This document shows positions 1 to 10,122 of a stretch of 64,000 nucleotides of DNA, piece after piece. Position 1 is the first letter of the stretch, and each line of letters begins with the position of its first letter. Origin of the DNA: CAVZMO01 sp963776195 (GTDB taxonomy: Bacteria > Nitrospirota > Thermodesulfovibrionia > Thermodesulfovibrionales > SM23-35); the NCBI GenBank assembly GCA_963776195.1, contig CAVZMO010000047.1, forward strand, positions 1 through 64,000, given 5' to 3'. Both the position numbers and the translations under genes were made by a program. A model generated the notes under the pieces. That model was not told where the DNA came from, ran no database searches, and was given only the letters and a program-made list of their open reading frames with translations.

Positions 1-759
1 GGAGAGGGGCTAAAGTGATCGTCGCATGTCAGAAAGAACTTGCCAGGCTATTGAAGAGTGTCAGTCACATTGAACAGGTGGTGGCGTACGGCACTTCTCT
101 TCCTGGATTTGATCTTCATTGCCCTCTTTTACGACTGCCCTTGGTATTCAATACGACTCTGGAAACAATCCCCTCGACCGTACCTTATGTGTCGGCAGAT
201 CCTCAGTCAGTTATACGTTGGAGGGAGGAGATGAGGGATGACGGCGCTAAGTTCCGAGTCGGCCTGGCATGGGCCGGAAGACCTTCACATATCAATGATC
301 GCAATCGATCTTGTCCCGCTTGAAATGTTTTCACCGATGACGAGGCTTGATGACGTTATTTTTTACAGTTTACAGAAAGGAGAAGTCGCGGAACGGACAC
401 AATACCCTTCAAAGAACATGAGACTTTCAGACCTTACGGATAAGATTCATGATTTTTCGGATACTGCTGCGTTGATAGAGAATCTTGATCTGGTTGTTTC
501 GGTGGATACTGCAGTAGCCCACTTGGCGGGAGCCCTGGGCAAGCCTGTCTGGACATTGATATCATATGCTCCCGATTGGCGGTGGCTACTGGATCGTGAA
601 GATAGCCCCTGGTACTCCACGATGAGACTTTTCCGTCAGCCTTCTCCGGGAGACTGGGAGGTCGTTGTTTTGCGAGTCGTAGAGGACTACAAAAATTTCC
701 GCTTAAAAAAAAGGGAGTGGAGGGGGGTTGTAAATGAGTATAAGGCGCAACCTCCTTAA
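1..759 (+). pseudogene. TPR-glycosyltransferase (GT9-like), C-terminal part, frameshifted, cut by window edge
   Basis: The frame is already open at base 3, so the N-terminal repeats lie outside the window. The visible part matches the C-terminal glycosyltransferase half of the intact paralogue at 8340-10001: GLAWAG near base 262, then DLVVSVDTAVAHLAGALG and the closing motif REDSPWYSTMRLFRQ. Reading continues in frame 3 to about base 305-318, where a one-base slip moves it to frame 1; the protein alignment to paralogues continues across the slip with no gap. Related domains transfer sugars from nucleotide donors (ADP-heptose:LPS heptosyltransferase-like fold); the acceptor here is unknown. 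It may be a true pseudogene or a sequencing slip. Confidence 0.75.
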
Positions 760-843
760 CCCTCTTTGCTTTGGGGCAATCAGATCCGAGAGATTCACGT
801 GAAAAAAATTAAACAAAAGCGGACGAGGAAAATAAAAGGTGCA

Positions 844-2855
844 ATGGAATCGGCTATCAGGTTTCAGCAATCCGGATATCTGCAGCAGGCCGAAGAAATC
901 TACAGAAAAATTCTAAGGGAACAACCGTACAATGCGCAGGCATACTTTGCATTAGGTTCTATCCGAAGGACAAGGGGACAACTTGATGATGCGATCATAT
1001 ATTACCAAAAGGCCATAGAGCTTAACCCGGAGTATGGAGATGCGTATACCGATCTGGGGAAGTGCACTCCAGGCAAAAGGGCAAATCGATGGAGCGATTA
1101 CCTATTATCAGAAAGCCCTGTGGCTTAACCCGGAACATGGGATAGCTCTTTATAACTTAGGCAGCGCATTCCATGAAAAAGGACATCTGGAAAACGCAAT
1201 TTTATATTATCAGAGGGCTTTAAAATCCAATCCTGATGCCCTTGCATATAATAATTTGGGCAGCGCCTTCGTGCAGAAAGGACTGCTCGGCGAAGCTGTG
1301 GATTGTTATCAAAAGGCGGTGCAGATCAACCCGACCTATGCACATGCCTATTATAATCTTGGGACCGCCCTCAGGGAACAGAGCAAACCCGGCGCGGCGG
1401 TGGCCGCATATGATGAGGTAATACGCATTGACCCGAATAACATGGCGGCACGCCTGGCTCGATGCATATCGCAACTCCCGATCATTTATCCGGATCAACA
1501 GAGCATACAGATTTGTAGGGATCGCTATTTCGAAGAACTGACAAATCTGATAAAGACAATAGATCTAAAAACCGACTGCATATAGAAGCAGCGGCAACAG
1601 CGATCGGAACCCAGCAGCCTTTCTATCTCGCCTATCAGGGCTTGAATGACCGTGATCTCCAGCGGCTTTACGGTGACCTGGTCTGCAGGATTATGGCTTC
1701 AAGATATCCGCAATTTGCAAATCGGCCCGCCATGCCCGACTTGCAGCCTGGGGAACGGTTGCGGGTGGGCATAGTCTCTGGACATTTTTATCAGCATTCC
1801 GTCTGGAAAATTATCATGAGGGGCTGGCTGGAAAACGTTGCCGGAAACCGCTTCAGCCTCTATGGCTATTATACAGGCAAGACTAAAGACGGCGAGACAG
1901 AGGCCGCAAGAAAGTGCTGCGCCAGGTTTGTCGAAGACACCTCTTCCTTTGAGGAACTGTGCAGGGTTATCCGGGGCGACGATCTTCACGCATTGATCTA
2001 TCCTGAAATAGGTATGGACGCTATGACGGTCAGGCTTGCGTCTTTATGGCTCGCCCCTCTCCAGTGCAACTCATGGGGGCATCCCGACAGCAGCGGCTTC
2101 CCTACGATCGATTATTATCTCAGCAGTGATTTGATGGACCCGCCGATGCCGGTGCGCATTACACGGAGAGCCTCGTCCGGCTGCCCAATCTGTCGGTTTG
2201 CTATACGCCTCTGGGATTGCCTGATACTTCCATGAGACGGGAGGATTTCGGCCTCAGCCCCCGACCCGTAATGTATCTCTGCTGTCAATCGGTGTTTAAA
2301 TATCTGCCCCAATATGATGAAGTCTATCCCCGCATAGCCCGTGAAGCCGGGGATTGCAGGTTCCTTTTCATTTCTTTCAATAATTCCGTCACTGAAAAGT
2401 TCCGGTCCCGTCTCGATAGGGCATTCAAGCGGTTTGATCTGAATGCGGAAGAGTATGTTTTTTTTCCGCCACGCCTTGATTCCGAACGGTACCATGCCAT
2501 AAACCGCCTGTCCGACATTTATCTCGACAGCATAGGATGGTCAGGCGGCAACACGACTTTGGAAGCTATTGCCGGCGACCTGCCTGTTGTTACGCTCCCG
2601 GGCGAATTGATGAGGGGGAGGCATACCTTTGCCATTCTCATGATGATGGGGATCACGGACTTAATTGCCTCATCGGTTGACGAGTACATCGCCATTGCCG
2701 TGCGTCTGGCAAAAGATGTGGAATGGAGAAAATCTATGTCGGAAAAAATCATGGCGAACAAGCACCGCATTTATCGAGACAAAGCTTGTATCACTGCCCT
2801 TGAAGATTTTATCGAAAGGGCGGTTAAGACAAAATTAGAAACAGCTTTAAAATAG
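844..2855 (+). pseudogene. TPR-SPINDLY-like (GT41-like) glycosyltransferase with three frameshifts
   Basis: This is a close paralogue of the intact protein at 4132-6372. The start at 844 is chosen because its first residues align with the start of that paralogue; a GTG at 799 would add 15 lysine-rich residues. Roughly seven TPR units are followed by a catalytic domain with GIVSGHFYQHS, LIYPEIGMDAMTVRLASL and LDSIGWSGGNTTLEAIAG. Frame changes lie near 1060, 1585 and 2145; each time the paralogue alignment resumes immediately in the new frame. No in-frame nonsense codon is seen between the slips. Family members are cytosolic O-linked sugar transferases acting on proteins; the target here is unknown. 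About 670 residues if repaired. Confidence 0.75.
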
Positions 2856-2927
2856 GTGGTTCTTACGTTCAAAACGGGAATACTTTGCCAAATTTATCTA
2901 TAATAAGGGTACAAAGAGGTTAATTTG

Positions 2928-4085
2928 ATGCACGTGAAATCTTCCCGCAAGCTCTTGATCGAAGGGTGGAGGCACATTCCGCATTCATACGCGATTGTGA
3001 ACCAATTCCAGTGCCTGGAATTGCTCAAGATGCCCTGGCTGAGACTATTCCACCGTGACATGCCGTATTATCAGAGACACTGGCAGCCTGTTACAGGGCT
3101 GTTTTCGGCAGAGGCAGAGGCAGAGATCCGATCAATCCCGGCGGCGGGTGGTGACGTAGAGGCCGACGCGGTGCTGCGGATCACATATCCGTATAACTGT
3201 GCGCCGTCGAAGTACAAGCGAACATGTGTATTCGGTACGGCTGAATCTCGTTGTGTGCCGGACATGTACATTGCGCAGAACCGGCCGCTGCGGGAAATGA
3301 TGGCGGAATCGGACATCGTGATACTGACGCCGTCGCAGTGGTCGCGGGACGGCTTTATCGAAAGCGGCGGAGACCCGGAACGTATTATAGTCATCCCACA
3401 CGGGGTGGAGCCGACGATATATCACCCGCTGGGTGAATCAGAGCAGGCGGCGCTGCGGGCCCAGATCAAATTCAGCGGGTTCACTTTTCTGACTCTCGGA
3501 GCGATGACGGGGAACAAAGGGATGCCGTTATTGCTCAAGGCGTTTGCTGAGGTGTCGAAGAAGCATCCGCACGTGCGGCTGATGATAAAGGGGTTGGATA
3601 GGCTTTATCCGTCACGGGACTTGCTTTTGCAGCAGGCGAATAAATTGACAGAGGCAGAGGCTCAGCTGGTGCAGGAGCGGCTGACTTACACGGGAGAAAC
3701 TTGGAATTTTCAGGACATGGCGAGACTCTACCAGGCGGCGGACGCGTATGTATCGCCTTATTTAGGCGAAGGGTTCAACATGCCCTGTTTGGAGGCTGCG
3801 GCATGCGGACTGGTCGTGATCTGCACTCAAGGCGGGTCGACCGATGATTTCACTCGACCGGACTTTACGCTGCACATTCAGAGCACTGCGCAGGCGACCC
3901 AGATATTACCGGGTGTGATCGGCACGATGCTCCGGCCCGACTACGAGCATTTGGTGCATCAGATGATGACGGCGGTGGAGCGGCCGGACTTTTGTGCGCA
4001 GGCGCGTGTGGCGGGGCCAAAGTTTGTGATGGAAGGGTTCACATGGAGGCACACTGTGGAAAAGTTGGTTAGAGTGTTGTTTTAG
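2928..4085 (+). CDS. GT4-family glycosyltransferase
   Basis: A roughly 385-residue GT-B fold glycosyltransferase of the GT4 (glycosyltransferase group 1) family. The C-terminal half holds IIVIPHGVEP, then GAMTGNKGMPLLLKAF, and the family E-x7-E motif in GEGFNMPCLEAAACG that contacts the nucleotide sugar. There is no membrane segment or signal peptide, so it should act in the cytosol. A TTG lies directly before the ATG at 2928; the ATG is preferred, with AGAGG about nine bases upstream. The gene is visibly richer in GCG/CTG/CGG codons than the TPR genes either side, which hints at a separate origin. Donor and acceptor cannot be told from sequence; its position inside the array suggests it adds to the same glycan. 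Confidence 0.85.
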   Translation: MHVKSSRKLLIEGWRHIPHSYAIVNQFQCLELLKMPWLRLFHRDMPYYQRHWQPVTGLFSAEAEAEIRSIPAAGGDVEADAVLRITYPYNCAPSKYKRTCVFGTAESRCVPDMYIAQNRPLREMMAESDIVILTPSQWSRDGFIESGGDPERIIVIPHGVEPTIYHPLGESEQAALRAQIKFSGFTFLTLGAMTGNKGMPLLLKAFAEVSKKHPHVRLMIKGLDRLYPSRDLLLQQANKLTEAEAQLVQERLTYTGETWNFQDMARLYQAADAYVSPYLGEGFNMPCLEAAACGLVVICTQGGSTDDFTRPDFTLHIQSTAQATQILPGVIGTMLRPDYEHLVHQMMTAVERPDFCAQARVAGPKFVMEGFTWRHTVEKLVRVLF

Positions 4086-4131
4086 TAGTGGAGGAAAATA
4101 AGGAGGCGACGCAGGACATTATAGTTAAAAA

Positions 4132-6372
4132 ATGGATATCAATATGATGATACAATCGGCTCTCCGGCATTATCAAGCAGGTGATTTGCAACAAGCTGAA
4201 CAACTCTGCAAGGAAATCTTGAAAGGACATCCGGACAATGTAGACGCTATCCACCTCCTCGGAATAATGCATTATGAGCTCGGGGAATATGATCTTGCGA
4301 TGTCTTTTTTAGAAGAAGCCCTTCGGCTGGATACGGTAAATGCGAATATTTATTATAACATCGGAAATATTTTCCTTGACCAGGGTAAATTTGACGAGGC
4401 AAGGACTTATTATCAGAAAGCGCTTGAGTTTAATCCGAACCATGCCGATGCTTACAACAATCTTGGGAACGCCTTACACGAGAGAGGAAAACTTCATGAG
4501 GCTATATCCTGCTATCAGAAGGCGCTGCAAATCAGTCCTGGCCTCCCTTATCTAAACAATAACCTTGGCCTTGTCCTCCAGGATAAAGGACGGCTCGATG
4601 AAGCAATAACTTATTATCAGAGAGCGATCGGGCTCGATCCGGGTTATGCTGATGCTTTTTATAATCTGGGGAATGTTTTTCAACGCAAAGGTCAACCGGA
4701 GAAAGCAATCCCGTGCTATCAACGGGCGATAGATCTCGACCCTGATTTCTCAGAAGCGCATCATAATCTGGGAAACGCTTTGAAGGACCACGGCCTATTG
4801 GATGAAGCCCTATCAAGCTATTATCGGGCTCTTGCCCTCAATCCGGAATCTGCCGACATATACCTTAATGTCGGATATATTCTGGATTATCAGGGCAGGA
4901 AGGATGAAGCTATAGCCGCTTTTGAAAAAGCTTTAGGCAGCAGGCCGGACTTCTTCATGGCGCGCCATGCAATATGCATGTCTCAGCTCCCGGTCATTTA
5001 TTCAGATGAGGCAGGCATCGATATCGCCCGTAAAAAATATCACGATGAACTTGTGAGATTACGGGATACGCTCTCCCTTGAGAATCAATCTGATGTAGAG
5101 GCTGCTTCAAATGCGGTCGGCAGTCTGCAGCCTTTTCTTCTGGCCTACCAGGGTTCCAATGACAGGGAGCTCCAACAAATCTATGGTGATATGGTCTGTA
5201 AAATTATGGCCTTGAGATATCCTCAATATGCGGGACGTCTGCCAATGCCGGTTCTTTCCGCCGGGGAGAAGATTCGGGTCGGTATAGTGTCCGGCTTCTT
5301 TTACCGGCATTCAAACTGGAAGATTCCTGTTAAAGGTTGGATTGAGAACCTTGATAAGAAGCGTTTCACCCTGTACGGTTATTATACCGGTAAAGTGAAG
5401 GATGAAGAGACTGAAGCTGCCAGGCAAGGGTTCGACCGTTTTGTCGATAGTGTCCATTTGTTCGACGAACTCTGCCGGACTATCCATGGTGACCAACTCC
5501 ACATTTTGATCTATCCTGAGATCGGTATGGATGGTATGACTGTGAGACTCGCATCATTGAGACTTGCCCCTGTCCAATGCACTTCATGGGGCCACCCCGA
5601 CACATCGGGGCTGCCAACCATCGATCATTATCTCAGCAGCGACCTCATGGAGCCTCTAAACGCCGACATCCATTACACTGAGAGGCTTATCCGGTTGCCG
5701 AACCTGTCTGTTTACTATACACCGCTGGATGTGCCCTCTTCAGAAACAAATCGCGATACCTTTGGCTTGCACGCAGAATCCACTATCTATCTTTGCTGTC
5801 AGTCACTTCTTAAATATTTGCCCCTATATGACGAAGTATACCCCCGCATTGCGCGGCAGGTTGATGACTGCCGGTTTCTGTTTATTTCGGATACCAGCGA
5901 CTGGATCACAGAACAATTCCGTTTGCGTATCGGCAGGGCTTTTCAGCGGTTCGGCCTCAATGGCGATGATTATATCGTATTGCTTCCCCGTCTCGAACCA
6001 GGGGCGTATCATGCAGTCAACCTGCTTTCGGACATCTATCTCGACAGCATAGGATGGTCGGGATGCAACTCCACCTTTGAGGCTGTCGCCTGCAACTTGC
6101 CGATTGTCACCCTTCCCGGAGAATTGATGAGGGGCCGGCATAGTGCAGCCATACTCGGCATGATAGGAGTGAAAGAGACTGTGGCTTCCACTTTTGATGA
6201 ATATATTGATATAGCTGTAAAGCTTGCCAGGGACGCCGATTTTCGTCAGCGGATGTGCTACAAAACTGCTGCAAATAAGCATCTCCTTTATAGGGACAGA
6301 ACCTGTGTTACGGCCCTTGAAGATTTTATTGAGGCGGCGGTACAAGAAAGGCCTGTTCGGAAAGGAAATTAA
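4132..6372 (+). CDS. TPR-SPINDLY-like (GT41-like) glycosyltransferase, intact
   Basis: A 746-residue protein. Residues 1-280 are about eight 34-residue TPR units with the usual A-x-YNLGN / EA-x-x-YYQKAL-x-x-P pattern. From about residue 380 comes a catalytic region related to OGT/SPINDLY: GIVSGFFYRHS with the conserved histidine, LIYPEIGMDGMTVRLASL, SWGHPDTSGLPTIDHYL, and LDSIGWSGCNSTFEAVAC near residue 636, which forms the nucleotide-sugar pocket in the family. It differs clearly from the more canonical GT41 domain of the next gene, so the two may use different substrates. The next gene begins three bases after its stop, indicating one transcript. Family enzymes O-glycosylate proteins in the cytosol; flagellin or pilin would be reasonable but unproven targets. 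Confidence 0.88.
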   Translation: MDINMMIQSALRHYQAGDLQQAEQLCKEILKGHPDNVDAIHLLGIMHYELGEYDLAMSFLEEALRLDTVNANIYYNIGNIFLDQGKFDEARTYYQKALEFNPNHADAYNNLGNALHERGKLHEAISCYQKALQISPGLPYLNNNLGLVLQDKGRLDEAITYYQRAIGLDPGYADAFYNLGNVFQRKGQPEKAIPCYQRAIDLDPDFSEAHHNLGNALKDHGLLDEALSSYYRALALNPESADIYLNVGYILDYQGRKDEAIAAFEKALGSRPDFFMARHAICMSQLPVIYSDEAGIDIARKKYHDELVRLRDTLSLENQSDVEAASNAVGSLQPFLLAYQGSNDRELQQIYGDMVCKIMALRYPQYAGRLPMPVLSAGEKIRVGIVSGFFYRHSNWKIPVKGWIENLDKKRFTLYGYYTGKVKDEETEAARQGFDRFVDSVHLFDELCRTIHGDQLHILIYPEIGMDGMTVRLASLRLAPVQCTSWGHPDTSGLPTIDHYLSSDLMEPLNADIHYTERLIRLPNLSVYYTPLDVPSSETNRDTFGLHAESTIYLCCQSLLKYLPLYDEVYPRIARQVDDCRFLFISDTSDWITEQFRLRIGRAFQRFGLNGDDYIVLLPRLEPGAYHAVNLLSDIYLDSIGWSGCNSTFEAVACNLPIVTLPGELMRGRHSAAILGMIGVKETVASTFDEYIDIAVKLARDADFRQRMCYKTAANKHLLYRDRTCVTALEDFIEAAVQERPVRKGN

Positions 6373-6375
6373 GCA

Positions 6376-8343
6376 ATGGACCTTAGTCAGGCCATCCAGT
6401 CGGCTCTTGAATTCTATCAGGCAGGAAATCCAGGTCGCGCAGAATCCATCTGTTTGGAAATACTGAAGGAACGGTCGGACAATGCAGAGGTTCTTTACTT
6501 CCTCGGCGTCATCTACTTTCAATCAGGGAATTACGACCCTGCAATAAAATATATCGAAAAATCGCTGTTGTTTAATGAGGCTAATGCTGATGCATATCAT
6601 ATACTTGGGATGGCTTTTCAGGCTGAAGGACGATTAGATTCAGCTATCCAATGCTATCAAAAAGCAATACAGATCAATCCCAATTATGTTGAGGCATACA
6701 GCAACCTTGGGAATGCAGTTAAAGAAAAAGGGCTGCTTGATCAGGCAATAAACTATTATCAGAATGCTATCCGGCTTAACCCAAATCTGTCCGTCGCTTA
6801 CCGTAACCTGGGAGTTGCTCATCAAGAAAAAGGGAACTTGGACGAGGCTATCGGATATTATCAAACGGCCGTGCGGCTTGACCCTGATTCCGCGGGAACA
6901 TATCATCTGCTTGGATACGCTTTTATGCAGCAAAATCGGCTTCACGAGGCTGTCGATAGCTATAGAATGTCATTACGCATAAACCCTGATTCCGCTGCGG
7001 TTCTTAGTAATCTTGGCAGTGCGCTTGGACATCAGGGGAAATTGGATGAAGCGGAAGACTGCCTAAAACGTGCTATCCAAATAGGGCCGAATTATTTAAA
7101 TGCTTACGAAACCTTCATCATGATGATGAACTATGATGCCCGTTATGACGCCCGATCAATCTATTCTGAACATCTGAAATTTGCAGAAAAATTTGCAAAA
7201 CCCTTATCTTCGGTCATCGCTCCCCATACTAATGAAAAGTCTCTTGACCGGAGATTGAAGATCGGCTATGTTTCACCCGATTTCAAACAACACTCGGTTG
7301 CCTACTTTATTGAACCCGCTCTAAATGTACACAACAGGGAACTGTTTCAAATATTATGCTATTCAAACGGCCCTGTTCAAGATGAAGTGACAATGCGTCT
7401 TCAACATTACAGTGACGAGTGGCGAAATATAGCGGGGACGTCAGATGAACAAGCTGTCGAATTAATTCGCAAGGACGGTATTGATATCCTCGTAGATTTA
7501 GCCGGATATTCGTCGAATAACAGGGTCCTACTATTTGCCAGGAAACCTGCGCCTGTGCAAGTGAGCTGGATAGGGTACCCTGCGACCACAGGTTTATCGA
7601 CCATGGATTATAAAATAGTCGACAGCTATACCGATCCTCCCGGAACGACGGAACAATTTCATACAGAAAAACTGGTACGAATGCCTGGGAGTTTTCTTTG
7701 TTATATGCCTGACAGGGACAGCCCTGCGGTCGACGCTCTTCCGGCCTTGGCGTCCGGTCACATAACATTCGGCTCGTTTAACAACCTAGCAAAGGTGTCA
7801 CCTATGCTGATTGAAACCTGGACAAAGATCCTGAAAATGATACCCGGTTGCCGTTTGGTAATGAAGGCAAAGAGCCTTTCTGACAGGTCTACACGCGATT
7901 ATGTGATGGAGCTTTTTACGCGAAAGAATGTTGAAGCAGACCGGCTCGAACTCCTCTCTTGGGAGCCTTCAGTAAGGGGACACCTTGACTTGTACAACCG
8001 AATAGACATCGGCCTTGACACGTTTCCATACAACGGGACTACTACCACCTGCGAGGCGTTGTGGATGGGAGTTCCTGTCATTACACTTGCAGGAAACACG
8101 CATGCGTCCCGTGTCGGAGTATGTCTTCTTTCCAATATCGGAATTCCCGAACTCATTGCTGAAACTTATGATGAATATGTAGAAATTGCAATTAATTTGG
8201 CGGCTGATATTAAGAGGCTGAAAACGCTGCGAGGAAGTCTGCGAGCCATGATGGCAAGCTCTCCTCTGACCGATGCTAAGAGGTTTGTCGGCAACCTGGA
8301 AACTTGTTTTAGAACAATGTGGAAAAAGTGGTGCAACCAATGA
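6376..8343 (+). CDS. TPR-GT41 O-linked glycosyltransferase (OGT/SPINDLY type), intact
   Basis: A 655-residue protein with about seven TPRs (residues 1-250) and a canonical GT41 catalytic domain. Signatures are KIGYVSPDFKQHSVAYF near 294 (conserved His), SWIGYPATTGLSTMDY, FGSFNNLAKVSP, and GLDTFPYNGTTTTCEALWMG near 545, followed by GVPVITLAG and SRVG. These line the UDP-sugar site in OGT. The gene starts three bases after the preceding stop and its own stop overlaps the next start (ATGA at 8340), so the three genes are translationally coupled. It probably glycosylates Ser/Thr of a cytosolic protein before export. The closest paralogue in the window is 12859-14823. Confidence 0.92.
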   Translation: MDLSQAIQSALEFYQAGNPGRAESICLEILKERSDNAEVLYFLGVIYFQSGNYDPAIKYIEKSLLFNEANADAYHILGMAFQAEGRLDSAIQCYQKAIQINPNYVEAYSNLGNAVKEKGLLDQAINYYQNAIRLNPNLSVAYRNLGVAHQEKGNLDEAIGYYQTAVRLDPDSAGTYHLLGYAFMQQNRLHEAVDSYRMSLRINPDSAAVLSNLGSALGHQGKLDEAEDCLKRAIQIGPNYLNAYETFIMMMNYDARYDARSIYSEHLKFAEKFAKPLSSVIAPHTNEKSLDRRLKIGYVSPDFKQHSVAYFIEPALNVHNRELFQILCYSNGPVQDEVTMRLQHYSDEWRNIAGTSDEQAVELIRKDGIDILVDLAGYSSNNRVLLFARKPAPVQVSWIGYPATTGLSTMDYKIVDSYTDPPGTTEQFHTEKLVRMPGSFLCYMPDRDSPAVDALPALASGHITFGSFNNLAKVSPMLIETWTKILKMIPGCRLVMKAKSLSDRSTRDYVMELFTRKNVEADRLELLSWEPSVRGHLDLYNRIDIGLDTFPYNGTTTTCEALWMGVPVITLAGNTHASRVGVCLLSNIGIPELIAETYDEYVEIAINLAADIKRLKTLRGSLRAMMASSPLTDAKRFVGNLETCFRTMWKKWCNQ

Positions 8344-10001
8344 ATATTGAAGAGAAATTTGAATCGGCTTTTAAGAATTATAATGAAGGCAATTTATCGG
8401 AAGCTGAGAATGCGTTCAAAGACATAATTCAGGATCAGCCGGACAACTTAGATGCTTTATATCTTCTATCTGAACTGTCATTCAGACGCGGGGACTACGA
8501 CTCGGCAACAAAATATATCAGGACTGCCCTTCGGTACGACCCGGCCAATGCCGGAGCTTACAGCAATCTCGGATTTATTATGCAGGCGAAGGGTCAGCTT
8601 AGCGATGCGATACAGTACTATCGCAAAGCTGTGGATTTTAATCCAGGTTTGCCCGAGGCATATATAAATCTTGGCAACGCCTTCAAAGAAAATAGACAAT
8701 TTTCCGATGCAGTGTGGAGCTATCAAAAGGCGCTGCGGCTTAACCCTGACCTGCCCGATGTGTGCATGAATCTCGGTATTGCCCTTCAGAAAGAGGGACG
8801 GTTTGATGAAGCAGTACGTTACTGCCGGAAGGGAGTAGAGCTTGATCCTCATAATGTTGATATGCACTATAATCTCGGCATAGCCCTTCAGGAGAATGCG
8901 CGCCTGGAAGAGGCGATAGCATGTTATGAAAAGGCCTCCCAACTTACCCCTGATGATCCGTCAATATACAACAATCTCGGCTTTGCCCTTCAAGAGAACA
9001 GGCAGCCTTATGAAGCAATTCCCTATTATCATAAGGCCCTTCAGCTTGATCCCGCCTATTCTACGGCGCACTGGAACCTATCGCTTGCGCTTTTGCTGAC
9101 AGGCAATTTCAGAGAAGGCTGGAGGGAATATGAGTGGAGATGGAAGACAGAATATCTTGCATCTTCGCGGCGTGATTTCAAAGAGCCTCTGTGGGATGGG
9201 TCGGATATAGACGGGCGCACCATTTTACTCCATGCCGAACAGGGCTTTGGAGACACTATTCAGTTTATCCGTTACGCGCCTTTGGTCGCGAAGCGCAACG
9301 CAAGAATAGTCTTTGAGTGCCCTTGGGAAATGGCGTCTCTGCTCCGAAATGCCGAGGGAGTTGATCAAGTGGTGGTGCGTGGAAGGGAATTGCCGGAGTT
9401 CGATGTCCAGTGCCCACTCTTAAGTCTGCCTCTTGCTTTCGGTACTGAGCTTGAGACGATTCCGGCCAAGGTGCCTTACATCGCAAGTGATGGGGATCTG
9501 AATACAAAATGGAAAGATAAGATTAGTCGTGACGGTCCGAAGATGAAGATTGGGATAGCATGGGCCGGGAATCCGGGCTTCAAACAAAATCGTTACCGTA
9601 ATATGCCGCTGGAAAGATTTTCCCCGCTGGCGCAGATACCCGGTGTTACGCTTTACAGCTTACAGAAGGGTGAAGAGGCAGGAGAAACAAGAAATCCTCC
9701 CCGGGGCATGAAAATTGTTGATTATACTGAAGATATCCGGGATTTTTCTGATACAGCCTCTTTTATGGAAAATCTTGATTTGGTTATATCCGTTGATACG
9801 GCAGTAGCCCACTTAGCAGGCGCGCTCGGCAGGCCCGTATGGACTTTGTTGCCTTTTTCCCCTGAATGGAGATGGTTGTTGAACCGTGAAGACAGCCCGT
9901 GGTACCCAACCATGAGGCTTTTCCGTCAGAACACAGCAGGGGAATGGGGTTCCGTGATAGACCAGGTGATCGATGAACTCCATAACAAGATAACGGTTTG
10001 A
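8340..10001 (+). CDS. TPR-GT9-like glycosyltransferase, intact
   Basis: A 553-residue protein: six to seven TPR units, then from about residue 250 a segment with WRWKTEYL and LWDGSDI, and a GT9/heptosyltransferase-like domain with FGDTIQFIRYAPL near 302, KIGIAWAGNPGF, ISVDTAVAHLAGALG near 483 and REDSPWYPTMRLFRQ near 517. The start is taken at 8340 because it forms an ATGA overlap with the previous stop; an upstream in-frame ATG at 8319 would lie inside the previous gene. This is the best intact reference in the window for the five other GT9-type copies. The GT9 fold uses nucleotide-activated sugars; donor and acceptor are unknown. Confidence 0.88.
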   Translation: MNIEEKFESAFKNYNEGNLSEAENAFKDIIQDQPDNLDALYLLSELSFRRGDYDSATKYIRTALRYDPANAGAYSNLGFIMQAKGQLSDAIQYYRKAVDFNPGLPEAYINLGNAFKENRQFSDAVWSYQKALRLNPDLPDVCMNLGIALQKEGRFDEAVRYCRKGVELDPHNVDMHYNLGIALQENARLEEAIACYEKASQLTPDDPSIYNNLGFALQENRQPYEAIPYYHKALQLDPAYSTAHWNLSLALLLTGNFREGWREYEWRWKTEYLASSRRDFKEPLWDGSDIDGRTILLHAEQGFGDTIQFIRYAPLVAKRNARIVFECPWEMASLLRNAEGVDQVVVRGRELPEFDVQCPLLSLPLAFGTELETIPAKVPYIASDGDLNTKWKDKISRDGPKMKIGIAWAGNPGFKQNRYRNMPLERFSPLAQIPGVTLYSLQKGEEAGETRNPPRGMKIVDYTEDIRDFSDTASFMENLDLVISVDTAVAHLAGALGRPVWTLLPFSPEWRWLLNREDSPWYPTMRLFRQNTAGEWGSVIDQVIDELHNKITV

Positions 10002-10122
10002 ATCGATCCACTGGATAATATCAAATGAAACATAATAAAATAAGAATATCTGGGCGATATTGGCTGCCATGCTGTCTAACTGCTGGGTCAGCACCGGAAA
10101 TATCAAGAAATACGTAACATAT

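Noticed and set aside
844..2855. Regular 102-base periodicity read as a CRISPR or satellite array
   Set aside because: The period equals 34 codons and reflects TPR units in coding sequence; the repeats are degenerate in DNA and there are no unique spacers of fixed size.
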